From Nitrosomonas sp. (GTDB taxonomy: Bacteria; Pseudomonadota; Gammaproteobacteria; Burkholderiales; Nitrosomonadaceae), in the NCBI RefSeq assembly GCF_024282095.1, contig NZ_JAMWZS010000022.1, forward strand, positions 1 through 47,084: a DNA stretch of 47,084 nucleotides, written 5' to 3'. Positions 22,970 to 32,428 of this stretch are shown piece after piece. Each line of letters starts with the position of its first letter. The stretch's first letter is position 1. Position numbers and translations under genes: made by a program. Under the pieces are notes generated by a model. It worked only from the letters and a program-made list of their open reading frames with translations, was not told the DNA's origin and made no database searches.

Positions 22970-25111
22970 ATGAAACATAGGACTGATACAAAAGCAACAG
23001 ACGAAGCACTTGCTGATTATCAAAGTCAGGTTGAAGCGCTGAATAGATTGCACTGCATTATCGAATTAAATCTCGACGGTACGATCATCACGGCTAATTC
23101 CAATTTTCTGGAATTGCTGGGCTATGCGCTGAAAGAGATCGCAGGCAAGCATCATCATGTTTTTCTCGATTCAATTTATGCTGACAGTACCGAATATCAG
23201 GATATCTGGAAAGCTGCACAGCGGGCGGATGGTGCCGCGGGAGATTGCAAGTGGATGAGTAAAAAAGGCAGCGAAGTCTGGCTGCAAGTTTCTTATAACT
23301 TAATTCACGATAAAAATGCCAAACCGCTCAGGATCATGCTGTTAGGCAGAGATATTACGGACAGCAAAATAAAATCCCTGGCGAAAGAGGCTGAGCACGA
23401 GGTACTTACTAATATTGTGAACATGACCAGCATTATTTCCTACGCGGATCTGAGAGGACACATTACCGACATCAATGAGAAGTTTGTGCAGGTTTCCAAA
23501 TACAGCCGGGAAGAATTGATTGGCAGTCCGCACAATATCACCCGTCATCCGGACATGCCGAAAGCTACTTTCAAGGAAGTGTGGAACACGATTGGTCATG
23601 GAAAAATTTTTCGCGGCATGATTAAAAATCGGGCAAAGGACGGAACTCCTTATTATGTCGATGCAGTGATTGCCCCTATTCTTGGGAGTAATGGTAAACC
23701 CAAGCGGTACATGGGCGTCCGTTATGATATTACTGAACAGGAGATTGAACGCCAGAATATGAAAGGCATACTGGCTGCTATTGATGCTTCTTATAACTAT
23801 ATTGAATTTGATCCGAATGGCATCATCCTGACGATTAATGAAAATTTTCTGCAGCTACTGGGGTATCAAAGAGAGGAAGTGATTGGTAAGCATCAACGCA
23901 TATTTGAGGATCCGAGTTATGCAAAAACTTCTGACTATGGCCAGTTCTGGACGGATCTGGGAAATGGTCAGGATAAAAATGACGTATTTAAGAGAATTAC
24001 AAAATCAGGTGATGAAATCTGGATACAGGCAATCTATTCGCCGGTCAAGAATGAAATGGGGCGAGTGGTTAAAGTGGTCAAGATTTCAACAGATATTACC
24101 CAACAGGTGAAAGACAACATCGAATATAAAAATCGCGTCAAAAGGTACAGTGAGTTTATCAGCAAAGTGGCCAAGGGTGATTTGCGTCAACGCATTGATG
24201 CAGACGGTAATAATGAACTTAGTGTGATTGGCGGTAATTTAAATGCAATGGTTGAAAGCCTGACGAATATTACCCATCAAATGGGCGAGGCGAACAGTAC
24301 TTTGCTAATCGCTTTAGAGCAAATACAGTCTACCGTCAATGCGCAAGCAGCTGGTGCTTCTCAGCAAGCTGCTGCAGTTAGTGAGATTACAGTGACGCTG
24401 GAAGAGGTGCGTTCAACTTCTGCACAAAATCTGGTCAAGACAAAACAGTTGGGTGAAGTCGCGGAGCGCGTGCGGCGAGAAGGTGTACAAGGGCAGCAGA
24501 TATTGGAACAGGCGGTAGCCGGCATGGAAGTGATTCGTGAGCGCGTGGAAAATATTGCCCATACTATTTTGGCATTATCGGAACAGACACAGCAGATTGG
24601 TGAAATAACCAATGTGGTATCCAATATTGCCCAGCAATCCAAGATGCTGGCACTGAATGCATCCATTGAAGCGGCTAAGGCCGGTGAAGCAGGCAAGGGA
24701 TTTGCCGTGGTTGCTGCAGAAGTGAAAGAACTGGCCATACAATCGCAGCAATCGACGGCACAGGTGCAAAAAATACTGCAAGATATCCGGCGTGCGACGG
24801 ATCGTGCCGTGATGGCGACAGAAGAAGGTAACAAGCGGGTCGATGCCGGTGTCGTACTGGTTGAAAAAAGTGGTGAAATGATGAAGCAGTTGAGTGAAGT
24901 GATTGATGAAACAGTGCGTGCCAGTAAACAGATTGTTGCGGCGGTACAGCAAGAGGTGATCGGTATTGATCAGGTTTCCACATCCATGAATGAAATCAAC
25001 AAGGTGACCTCGCAGTTTGTATCCAGCACGCAACAGACCAAGGAAGCAGCAACCAATATGGGCAAGGTGGCCGGAAGATTGAGAGAATGTGTCAGTATTT
25101 ACAAAACATAG
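22970..25111 (+). CDS. Soluble chemoreceptor (MCP) with three PAS domains, one Aer-like
   Basis: 713 residues, no transmembrane segment. PAS1 about 25-135, PAS2 about 150-255, PAS3 about 265-375, then a HAMP-like linker ('RYSEFISKVAKGDLRQRI') and the MCP signalling coiled coil with its hairpin tip 'IAQQSKMLALNASIEAAKAG'. PAS2 reads 'GSPHNITRHPDMPKATFKEV', nearly the FAD-binding PAS of the energy sensor Aer ('PHNMVRHPDMPKAAF'), with the RHPD residues and an upstream Asn kept. FAD-based redox sensing is therefore likely. The frame extends to a TTG at 22940, but the ATG at 22970 has GAGG upstream. The receptor acts in the cytoplasm. Confidence 0.92.
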   Translation: MKHRTDTKATDEALADYQSQVEALNRLHCIIELNLDGTIITANSNFLELLGYALKEIAGKHHHVFLDSIYADSTEYQDIWKAAQRADGAAGDCKWMSKKGSEVWLQVSYNLIHDKNAKPLRIMLLGRDITDSKIKSLAKEAEHEVLTNIVNMTSIISYADLRGHITDINEKFVQVSKYSREELIGSPHNITRHPDMPKATFKEVWNTIGHGKIFRGMIKNRAKDGTPYYVDAVIAPILGSNGKPKRYMGVRYDITEQEIERQNMKGILAAIDASYNYIEFDPNGIILTINENFLQLLGYQREEVIGKHQRIFEDPSYAKTSDYGQFWTDLGNGQDKNDVFKRITKSGDEIWIQAIYSPVKNEMGRVVKVVKISTDITQQVKDNIEYKNRVKRYSEFISKVAKGDLRQRIDADGNNELSVIGGNLNAMVESLTNITHQMGEANSTLLIALEQIQSTVNAQAAGASQQAAAVSEITVTLEEVRSTSAQNLVKTKQLGEVAERVRREGVQGQQILEQAVAGMEVIRERVENIAHTILALSEQTQQIGEITNVVSNIAQQSKMLALNASIEAAKAGEAGKGFAVVAAEVKELAIQSQQSTAQVQKILQDIRRATDRAVMATEEGNKRVDAGVVLVEKSGEMMKQLSEVIDETVRASKQIVAAVQQEVIGIDQVSTSMNEINKVTSQFVSSTQQTKEAATNMGKVAGRLRECVSIYKT

Positions 25112-25194
25112 CCTGCTAGTGGATGTATCACGAACTCCCGAGGCAAGCGCAAGCGCTGAAAATTTTCCGGAAATGACTCTGCATTGGGAGATTC

Positions 25195-27525
25195 ATGGTG
25201 GTAATGAAACTCGATCCTGAAATAATGCGTCAGTTGATGCTGATGTTCAAGGTTGAACTGGGTGAGCAGTCACAACTCATCACCGAGGGCTTGCTTGCAC
25301 TGGAAAAGGGAGTTTCCGGCGAGCAGCGTGAGGAATGCCTGGATGGTATTTTTCGTGCTGCGCATAATATCAAAGGTGCAGCACGTGGCATCGACGCGAG
25401 AGATATCGCCAGTATTGCGCATAGCCTGGAGACGCTATTCAGTAAATTCCGCCGGGAGGAAATGGCGGTCAGCTCGGAGTCTATTGATCGATGCTTGTTG
25501 GGTCTGGACCGCATGAAACTGATCATGGCGGCATTGGAATCCAATCAGCCACCGGATTCTGACATTCAGGATCTGCTGGATTTGTTGAATGGACAACCGG
25601 CAGCTCAACTGGAGCCCAAGCCTAAATCCGCGCTTGCGCATGCTGTAGAGGAAGAAATCAGCGGTAACCCAGAGATTTCTGTCGAATCAATCAAGCAACC
25701 TGAGCAGGCAATTTCGATGCCGGCAGCGGCTTCAAATCCACCATCAACCGCGACAGCGGAATTCCCCAGTGCACATGAGAATACCGAGACGATACGGGTC
25801 TCATTGCATAAATTGGATCAGTTTTCCGCCCTCGTGGAGGATTTGCTGATTTCCAAGATTGAGATGGAAGAACACCTGGATGCCACGAAGTATTTATTTG
25901 ACGAATCACAGTCTTTTTATCGTGAGTGGTTACAGTATCTGGAGACACTCAGGAAAGCGAATGCGGTCGCACATGTCGTGCAGGAACATGATCCGCTGGA
26001 AACCATGACAGCTGTTCTTAATCGCTTTAGAACGAATACTCAGCAACTGTATAAGCAAATGCGCGACGGGAATAACCGCGCCGGTCTGACTTTTCTTCGG
26101 TTGCAGGACCAGGTGCGTGCGTTGTACCTGGTGCCTGCTGCGACGCAGCTACAGCCACTAGCGAGATTGGTGCGGGATGTTGCGCAAGAACTGGAGAAGA
26201 AAGTCAATTTTGAGATTATCGGTGGTGACATCGAAATGGATCGTCCCATATTGGAAGGCATCAAGGATCCACTGATACATTTGCTGCGTAATGCTATCGA
26301 TCACGGCATTGAGAGCCCTCAGGAAAGACGTGCCAGAGACAAGCCTGAAATCGGGCGTCTGACAGTTGCAGTCAGCCGGGAAAATGATCGGATTTTGATG
26401 ACGGTTAATGATGATGGGGCTGGCATTGATGCCGATAATGTGGCACGGTATGCGATTAGAAAAAAGATACTGACCCAGAATGAAATTGCTGTACTCAGCA
26501 GGGCGGAGATCATGCAGCTTATTTTTCGCCCAGGATTCTCCAGCAAGGAGATTATTACCGACATCTCAGGGCGAGGAGTCGGGCTGGATGTCGTTTTAAC
26601 CAGCATACGTCATTTGAAAGGCCGCATCACAGTAGATACGGTTGAGGGAAATGGCACCACGTTTGTTCTCAGTTTGCCATTAACGTTATCGGCGGATCGC
26701 GGCTTGTTGGTGCGTGTCAGTGGGAGTGTATTTGCTATTCCGATTGCTGCGATTGAACGTGTGATGGAGATCAGGCAGGATGACTTGGTCGAGATTGGCG
26801 GCAGCCAGGCCATCCTGATTGAAAATAAGGCGATTCCAATTCGTGATCTGGCCGCTGTTCTGGAGATTGGGCAATTCCGCTTTGGCGTTTCGGAACGACT
26901 GCCGCTAGTTGTGGTTTCGAAGGGCTGGCAACGCGTTGCGCTATTGGTTGAGGAAATTATCAGCGAACGAGAAATTGTGATCAAACGTTTGAAACCGCCT
27001 TTAAAATCGGTTCGTAATGTCATGGGAGCGACTTTTATAGGCAGTAGTGACGTGATTGTGGTATTGAATCCTGATCATTTAGTGACTTCTGCGTTACGCT
27101 TAGGCAGTGCCGCACAACTTTCGGTGCAAGAACAAACTGCAGTGGAAAGAGAAATGCATGCATCGCATATTTTAGTGGTGGATGATTCGATTACCATTCG
27201 TACCTTCGAGAAAACGCTATTGGAAGCCTGTGGTTATCAGGTGACAGTGGCGGTTAACGGGCAAACTGCATGGAATTTATTACAGAAGCAGAATTTTGAT
27301 TTGATCATTACTGATATTGAAATGCCACTGATGAATGGTTTTGAACTCAGTGAACGAATTAAGCGTAGCGAGAAATTCAGAAATATTCCAATTGTTATTG
27401 TGTCTTCATTGAGTAGTGAAGCAGAAAAGCGTCGGGGAATTGAGGTCGGTGCCAATGCTTATATTGTTAAGAATCAATTTGAATCAAAGGTGTTGTTGGA
27501 TGTGATCCAGCAATTAATAGGATAA
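25195..27525 (+). CDS. CheA-receiver hybrid histidine kinase (WspE/FrzE-like)
   Basis: 776 residues. HPt domain (about 1-110) with phospho-His57 in 'AAHNIKGAARG'; a Pro/Ala/Ser-rich linker; dimer and ATPase domains (about 200-500) with N box 'HLLRNAIDHGIESPQERRA', G1 'VNDDGAGIDADN' and G2 'ISGRGVGLDVV'; CheW-like regulatory domain (about 500-635); C-terminal receiver (about 655-776) with phospho-acceptor Asp707 in 'LIITDIEMPLMNGFE'. Chemoreceptor signals control its phosphorylation, and the fused receiver may act as sink or output. GGGAG precedes the ATG. The next gene, CheB, starts 27 bases on. Confidence 0.93.
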   Translation: MVVMKLDPEIMRQLMLMFKVELGEQSQLITEGLLALEKGVSGEQREECLDGIFRAAHNIKGAARGIDARDIASIAHSLETLFSKFRREEMAVSSESIDRCLLGLDRMKLIMAALESNQPPDSDIQDLLDLLNGQPAAQLEPKPKSALAHAVEEEISGNPEISVESIKQPEQAISMPAAASNPPSTATAEFPSAHENTETIRVSLHKLDQFSALVEDLLISKIEMEEHLDATKYLFDESQSFYREWLQYLETLRKANAVAHVVQEHDPLETMTAVLNRFRTNTQQLYKQMRDGNNRAGLTFLRLQDQVRALYLVPAATQLQPLARLVRDVAQELEKKVNFEIIGGDIEMDRPILEGIKDPLIHLLRNAIDHGIESPQERRARDKPEIGRLTVAVSRENDRILMTVNDDGAGIDADNVARYAIRKKILTQNEIAVLSRAEIMQLIFRPGFSSKEIITDISGRGVGLDVVLTSIRHLKGRITVDTVEGNGTTFVLSLPLTLSADRGLLVRVSGSVFAIPIAAIERVMEIRQDDLVEIGGSQAILIENKAIPIRDLAAVLEIGQFRFGVSERLPLVVVSKGWQRVALLVEEIISEREIVIKRLKPPLKSVRNVMGATFIGSSDVIVVLNPDHLVTSALRLGSAAQLSVQEQTAVEREMHASHILVVDDSITIRTFEKTLLEACGYQVTVAVNGQTAWNLLQKQNFDLIITDIEMPLMNGFELSERIKRSEKFRNIPIVIVSSLSSEAEKRRGIEVGANAYIVKNQFESKVLLDVIQQLIG

Positions 27526-27552
27526 ATGGCAAAATAATGATTGGGAAACTGG

Positions 27553-28617
27553 ATGATACGGATTCTAATTGTAGAAGACTCCGATGTAGTTAGCCTGTTG
27601 CTCAAGACCATTTTTGAGAGTGAACCCGATATGCAGGTGATCGGACGAGCCAGGGATGGGCGTGAGGCAGTGCAGTTGACGCAAGAACTGAACCCTGATC
27701 TGGTCACGATGGATATTCGCATGCCGATCATGGATGGTTTTCAGGCAACGCGTTTAATTATGTCGACACATGCGGTGCCGATTGTTGTGATTAGTTCCAG
27801 TATTGATGATGAGGAATTAAAAATCACCTTTCGTGCGATTGAAGAAGGTGCCCTGGCTGTGTTGGAAAAGCCGCTGGGATTGAATCACCTCGGTTTTGAG
27901 GCGGTGCGCAAAGAAATGATCGATACCCTGCGTTCCATGGCGGAAGTGAAGGTGGTGCGCCGTTATGGGCATGCGTGCAGGGGCGGATCGAGCATGTCTG
28001 GGGCGGCAGTCATGGCGCAACACAGCAAGCCGTATGAGATTATTGCAATTGGTTGCTCTACAGGCGGTCCGCAAGCACTATTGACAATATTGACGGAATT
28101 TCCTCGGGAGTTTCCGATACCGATAGTGGTCGCACAGCATATCAGCAAGGGGTTTGTCAGCGGATTGGTTGCCTGGCTGCAAGAGAACGTCTCGCTACAG
28201 ATCAGGCTGGCCACGGATGGACAAAAATTGCAGCCGGATACGGTGTATTTTGCACCGGACAACTGTCATTTGCTGGTCGAACGCAATCAAGACGGTTTGA
28301 TTGCAAAATTAAGTGATACACCGGCAGTCAATAACTTTCGCCCATCGGCTACACCGCTATTCAGATCGGTGGCGGAAACCTGTAAAAATCAAAGTGTGGG
28401 CGTGTTGTTGACCGGAATGGGTTCCGATGGCGCCGAAGGGCTACTGGCAATGCGGCAGGCGGGATCGCATACGATCGTGCAAGATGAAGCGAGTGCTGTG
28501 GTTTATGGCATGCCCGGATCCGCCATTGCATTGAATGCCGTGGACCAGGTTGTGCAGTTGCAGGATATGGCATCCTATTTATTGAGTCTGGTAAGAAATG
28601 AGCATACTGACCGGTAG
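27553..28617 (+). CDS. cheB: CheB-type protein-glutamate methylesterase
   Basis: 354 residues: receiver domain (about 1-120; Asp in '[15 protein letters not shown]', Lys in 'VLEKPLG'), linker, and methylesterase domain (about 160-350) with the catalytic Ser in '[11 protein letters not shown]', His in 'VAQHISKGF' and Asp in '[13 protein letters not shown]'. It removes methyl groups added by the CheR-TPR protein, resetting the receptor; its activity rises when CheA phosphorylates the receiver. GGGA lies before the ATG at 27553; a TTG at 27541 would add four residues. It is WspF-like by position. Confidence 0.93.
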   Translation: MIRILIVEDSDVVSLLLKTIFESEPDMQVIGRARDGREAVQLTQELNPDLVTMDIRMPIMDGFQATRLIMSTHAVPIVVISSSIDDEELKITFRAIEEGALAVLEKPLGLNHLGFEAVRKEMIDTLRSMAEVKVVRRYGHACRGGSSMSGAAVMAQHSKPYEIIAIGCSTGGPQALLTILTEFPREFPIPIVVAQHISKGFVSGLVAWLQENVSLQIRLATDGQKLQPDTVYFAPDNCHLLVERNQDGLIAKLSDTPAVNNFRPSATPLFRSVAETCKNQSVGVLLTGMGSDGAEGLLAMRQAGSHTIVQDEASAVVYGMPGSAIALNAVDQVVQLQDMASYLLSLVRNEHTDR

Positions 28618-28697
28618 CATTTGTGGAATTCATGCTGTGCCGCACTGGGTTTATCGAACAGCTGAATGGTTGTGTGAAAAATGAAAGGAGAATATCC

Positions 28698-30686
28698 ATG
28701 CCTGCATTGAATGAAACCGACCGGGAATCGAAGCAATCCGCTGATGGACGCTATAGTATTCTTGTGGTTGATGATATGGCTACTAATCGCATGTTGGTGC
28801 GTGCAGCACTGAATCATTCCGAGTACAACATTCTGGAAGCCAAGGATGGCGAAGAAGCGCTGCAATTATTGAGTGTTCATCCGGTTGATGTGGTGTTGCT
28901 TGATGTGAATATGCCGGGTATGAACGGTTTTGAAGTATGCAAGAGAATTCGGCAAATTGAGCAGATGAGGTTGCTGCCGGTGATCATGCTGACTTCTGAA
29001 GAAGATACTGACAGTATTGTGCATGGCATCAATTCAGGTGCTACGGATTATTTGACCAAGCCTTTTCAACCGAATGAATTAATGGCGCGCCTGGCAGCTG
29101 CGGCGGAACGTAGCCGGTTGAGTGCGGAGTTGATGATGGCGCGCCAGGCTGCGGAATCAGCCAATCAATCCAAAAGCGCATTTCTTGCTACGATGAGCCA
29201 TGAAATTCGAACCCCGATGAATGTCATCATCGGATTGTCGCATTTATGCTTGCAGACCAAGTTGGATAACACACAAAGTAATTATCTGGAAAAGATCAAT
29301 CATGCAGCCAAGTCGTTATTGGATATTATTAACGATGTACTGGATTTTTCGCGTATCGAGGCCGGTAAGCTGGAGTTGTCAAAAGAAGACTTCGATATAC
29401 GTGTATGTCTGGCGCGGGTGGATTCTCTGGTGGGTTATCTGGCGCGTGATAAGGGACTCAGTTTTAGGATTGATATTGCCAATGAGGTTCCCTGTTTTTT
29501 GTATGGAGACGCGGTGCGTTTAGGTCAGATACTCATTAATCTGGCCGGTAACGCGGTCAAATTTACCGAACAAGGATCGGTAACCATTCAGGTCGTTGCG
29601 AACATGCTTAAATCCGGTTCAGTGGAGCTGCAATTCTCCATTCGTGATACGGGCATCGGATTGAATTTTGAGCAAATTGAGCGCTTGTTTAAATCATATA
29701 ATCAGGCTGAAAACTCTATTCATCGTAAGTATGGGGGAAGTGGTCTGGGCTTGGCGATTAGTCGGCAGTTGGTTGAGTTAATGCAGGGGCGTATCTGGAT
29801 TGAAAGTGAATTGGGTCATGGCAGTGTATTCCATTTCACTGCTTGTTTCGGACGCGGGAATGAAGCTAGAGAAAGTTTAGTTCATCAGGCTGACGAGCTT
29901 GAGGCGGCAAAAGCAAAATTACAGGAGGCTTGCATTCTCATTGTTGAGGATAGTCCGTTTAATCAATTGGTGATTCAGGATCTATTGGGATTAGTGGGCG
30001 CAATGACTGTGATTGCGAATAATGGGCAAGAAGCGCTGGAGCGGCTGGCCACTGAAAAATTCGACTTGGTATTGATGGATACACAACTGCCGGTGATGGA
30101 TGGTTTTGAGGCTACGCGACGTATCCGGGCGACAGCAGAACTAGCGGAACAACGCATTGTTGCGATGACAGGTAATGTGACCACAGAAGATCGCAATCAA
30201 TGTTTGGCTGTAGGCATGGACGGCTTTATACCCAAGCCGATCGATCCTCCTCAATTATATCGGATTTTAGCCAAATGGCTGCCCAATAATCCGGTTGCGC
30301 AAAGTAACAGGAGCAATGAAATTGAGGAAAAAAAGGTGCAATCTCCGGTGGATGTCACGATTTTGCATCGAATGTTTCATGACAATAAGACGTTGGTGCG
30401 CAAATTTGCGCTTAAATTTATCGAAGTCTCCAAGGACGTATTGGCCGAGATGTATGTGGCGCAAGCCAAGAGAGATTTACCAGAATTAGGCCGCTTGGGG
30501 CATAAATTAAAAGCTTCTGCCAGAACAATCGGCGCTTCAAGTTTTGCTGATTTATGCGAAGAACTGGAGCAAGCCAATTTGAACAATAGCTGGCCTGATG
30601 CAGAGTCGTTGCTGGCAGAGATTCCGGTATTGCTGGCGCAGATTACGCAGCAGTTACAGCGAGAATTCGGCGCGATGGATAAGTGA
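28698..30686 (+). CDS. Receiver-histidine kinase-receiver-HPt hybrid protein
   Basis: 662 residues, soluble. Receiver 1 about 15-135 (Asp in '[16 protein letters not shown]'), HisKA about 160-225 ('[18 protein letters not shown]'), ATPase about 270-390 ('[14 protein letters not shown]', '[14 protein letters not shown]'), receiver 2 about 410-530 (Asp in '[16 protein letters not shown]'), HPt about 560-655 (His in '[14 protein letters not shown]'). It holds all four steps of a phosphorelay but no final output domain. Its first receiver could be the target of the cluster's CheA. AAAGGAG at 28684-28690 fixes the start, 75 bases inside the longest frame. It takes the place of the WspR cyclase in Wsp clusters. 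Confidence 0.92.
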   Translation: MPALNETDRESKQSADGRYSILVVDDMATNRMLVRAALNHSEYNILEAKDGEEALQLLSVHPVDVVLLDVNMPGMNGFEVCKRIRQIEQMRLLPVIMLTSEEDTDSIVHGINSGATDYLTKPFQPNELMARLAAAAERSRLSAELMMARQAAESANQSKSAFLATMSHEIRTPMNVIIGLSHLCLQTKLDNTQSNYLEKINHAAKSLLDIINDVLDFSRIEAGKLELSKEDFDIRVCLARVDSLVGYLARDKGLSFRIDIANEVPCFLYGDAVRLGQILINLAGNAVKFTEQGSVTIQVVANMLKSGSVELQFSIRDTGIGLNFEQIERLFKSYNQAENSIHRKYGGSGLGLAISRQLVELMQGRIWIESELGHGSVFHFTACFGRGNEARESLVHQADELEAAKAKLQEACILIVEDSPFNQLVIQDLLGLVGAMTVIANNGQEALERLATEKFDLVLMDTQLPVMDGFEATRRIRATAELAEQRIVAMTGNVTTEDRNQCLAVGMDGFIPKPIDPPQLYRILAKWLPNNPVAQSNRSNEIEEKKVQSPVDVTILHRMFHDNKTLVRKFALKFIEVSKDVLAEMYVAQAKRDLPELGRLGHKLKASARTIGASSFADLCEELEQANLNNSWPDAESLLAEIPVLLAQITQQLQREFGAMDK

Positions 30687-30814
30687 ATTTCTCCACGCTC
30701 CCGGTTCTTGGCTTGTGTGACCACAATTAGCGTATTTGCTCGGATGCGCTATCAGAAAATCAAGTGATATCAAGTTTTTCCTGATCCAAGTAATGCATTA
30801 CGTGCAAATTGATT

Positions 30815-30820
30815 TATAAT
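30815..30820 (+). promoter_or_regulatory. Possible -10 element of the pnt operon
   Basis: TATAAT lies 83 bases before the pntAA start in a 217-base gap after the hybrid kinase gene. The hexamer at the expected -35 distance is poor, so the promoter is tentative. Confidence 0.3.
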
Positions 30821-30903
30821 CCGCAGTTCATTAAAAGAATTCAGCACAATTTCGGTTTTTGTTTTAATTTGCAAGCAGGCTGGTAAGAAAAGGGAGATCA
30901 TCA

Positions 30904-32031
30904 ATGCATATAGGCATACCCGCAGAGATTCGCGGTGGAGAAACGCGTGTAGCAGCTACACCGGAGACCGTGAAAAAATTTACTGCCAAGGGTGTTCATA
31001 AAGTTTCAGTGCAATCAGGAGCCGGCGCAGGTGCCAGCATACCGGATTCAGCATATCAAGAGGCAGGCGCGACTATCGTCACTGATGTGGCTGAGTTATA
31101 TGCACAATCACAAATTATACTCAAGGTACGCGGCCCGGAATCCAACGAATTGGCAATGATGCGTAAGGACGCTGTGTTGCTGGGTCTGCTGTCACCGCAC
31201 CAGAAGGATGGCATAGCGGCATTAGCTCAGCATGGGCTGACTGCATTTGCGATGGAAAAGCTGCCGCGTATTTCTCGAGCGCAAAATATGGATGTTCTAT
31301 CATCACAAGCGAATATTGCCGGCTATAAAGCGGTGATTATGGCGGCTGATGTGTATCAAAGATTTTTCCCTATGTTGATGACAGCGGCAGGTACTGTGAA
31401 AGCGGCGCGGGTTCTGATCCTGGGCGCTGGTGTTGCGGGTTTGCAGGCGATTGCAACAGCGAAAAGGCTGGGGGCTGTGGTAGAAGCCTTTGATGTGCGG
31501 CCAGCAGCTAAAGAACAAGTAGAAAGTCTGGGTGCTAAGTTTGTCGAAGTACCACTGAGCGATGAAGAAAAGGCAAAAGCTGAAACAGCGGGCGGGTATG
31601 CAACGGAAATGTCTGATGACTATAAGCGTCGTCAAGGTGAGCTGGTGCATGAACGCGCGATCGCAGCAGATATTATTATCACCACTGCTTTAATTCCCGG
31701 GCGCCCGGCACCTGTTCTGATCAAAGAAGAAACTGTGCGCGCGATGAAACCGGGTTCGGTGATTGTGGATATGGCGGTTGAGGCAGGTGGTAACTGTCCT
31801 TTATCAGAACTGAACAAAACCGTGGTGAAACATGGCGTGCATCTGATTGGTATCGCAAATATTCCAGGTTTGGTCGCAGCGGATTCCAGCACACTATATG
31901 CACGAAACCTGATGAACTTTCTCAACTTGATGCTTGATCCGGAAAGTGGTGAGCTTAAGATTGACCGTGGCGATGAAATTATTGCCGGAACGTTGGTTTG
32001 TGCGGGCGGTGAAATTATCAGCAAGCCATAA
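30904..32031 (+). CDS. pntAA: NAD(P) transhydrogenase subunit alpha part 1 (NAD-binding domain I)
   Basis: 375 residues, soluble domain dI of the proton-translocating transhydrogenase, which moves hydride between NADH and NADP at the membrane. It shows alanine dehydrogenase-like 'IGIPAEIRGGETRVAATPE', the nucleotide fold 'ILGAGVAGLQAIATAKRLGA' and 'VIVDMAVEAGGNCP'. It ends before the membrane helices, which are encoded by the next gene, so the alpha subunit is split as in many alpha- and betaproteobacteria. AAGGGAG precedes the ATG. Confidence 0.94.
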   Translation: MHIGIPAEIRGGETRVAATPETVKKFTAKGVHKVSVQSGAGAGASIPDSAYQEAGATIVTDVAELYAQSQIILKVRGPESNELAMMRKDAVLLGLLSPHQKDGIAALAQHGLTAFAMEKLPRISRAQNMDVLSSQANIAGYKAVIMAADVYQRFFPMLMTAAGTVKAARVLILGAGVAGLQAIATAKRLGAVVEAFDVRPAAKEQVESLGAKFVEVPLSDEEKAKAETAGGYATEMSDDYKRRQGELVHERAIAADIIITTALIPGRPAPVLIKEETVRAMKPGSVIVDMAVEAGGNCPLSELNKTVVKHGVHLIGIANIPGLVAADSSTLYARNLMNFLNLMLDPESGELKIDRGDEIIAGTLVCAGGEIISKP

Positions 32032-32119
32032 TGAATGGTGAGCTCAAGCAAATTTAACGTATCATCTATGCAATTGTCACGTCTAGAACGTGCAATTAAC
32101 GAATTTAAAAGGAGTAATC

Positions 32120-32428
32120 ATGATTGGTGAAATTGATCCGGTTATTATCAATCTGACAGTTTTTGTACTGGCGATTTTTGTTGGTTATCATGTTGTATGG
32201 AATGTGACACCTGCTTTGCATACCCCGTTGATGTCAGTGACTAACGCTATTTCCGGCATTATTCTAGTGGGTGCGATGCTGGCGGCGGGGCCGACTGAAA
32301 CGGATTGGGGCGTATGGTTGGGCGCTGCTGCAGTAACATTAGCTGCGATTAATGTTTTTGGCGGATTTCTGGTAAGTCAACGTATGCTGGAAATGTTCAA
32401 GAAAAAAGACAAAAAAGGAAACGCGTAA
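32120..32428 (+). CDS. pntAB: NAD(P) transhydrogenase subunit alpha part 2 (membrane)
   Basis: 102 residues with three transmembrane helices (about 10-28, 36-56, 65-86), forming part of the proton channel domain dII. '[20 protein letters not shown]' is the family signature. The start at 32120 has AAAAGGAG just upstream (32107-32114); the frame is open ten codons further. The stop is immediately followed by the pntB ATG. Confidence 0.93.
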   Translation: MIGEIDPVIINLTVFVLAIFVGYHVVWNVTPALHTPLMSVTNAISGIILVGAMLAAGPTETDWGVWLGAAAVTLAAINVFGGFLVSQRMLEMFKKKDKKGNA

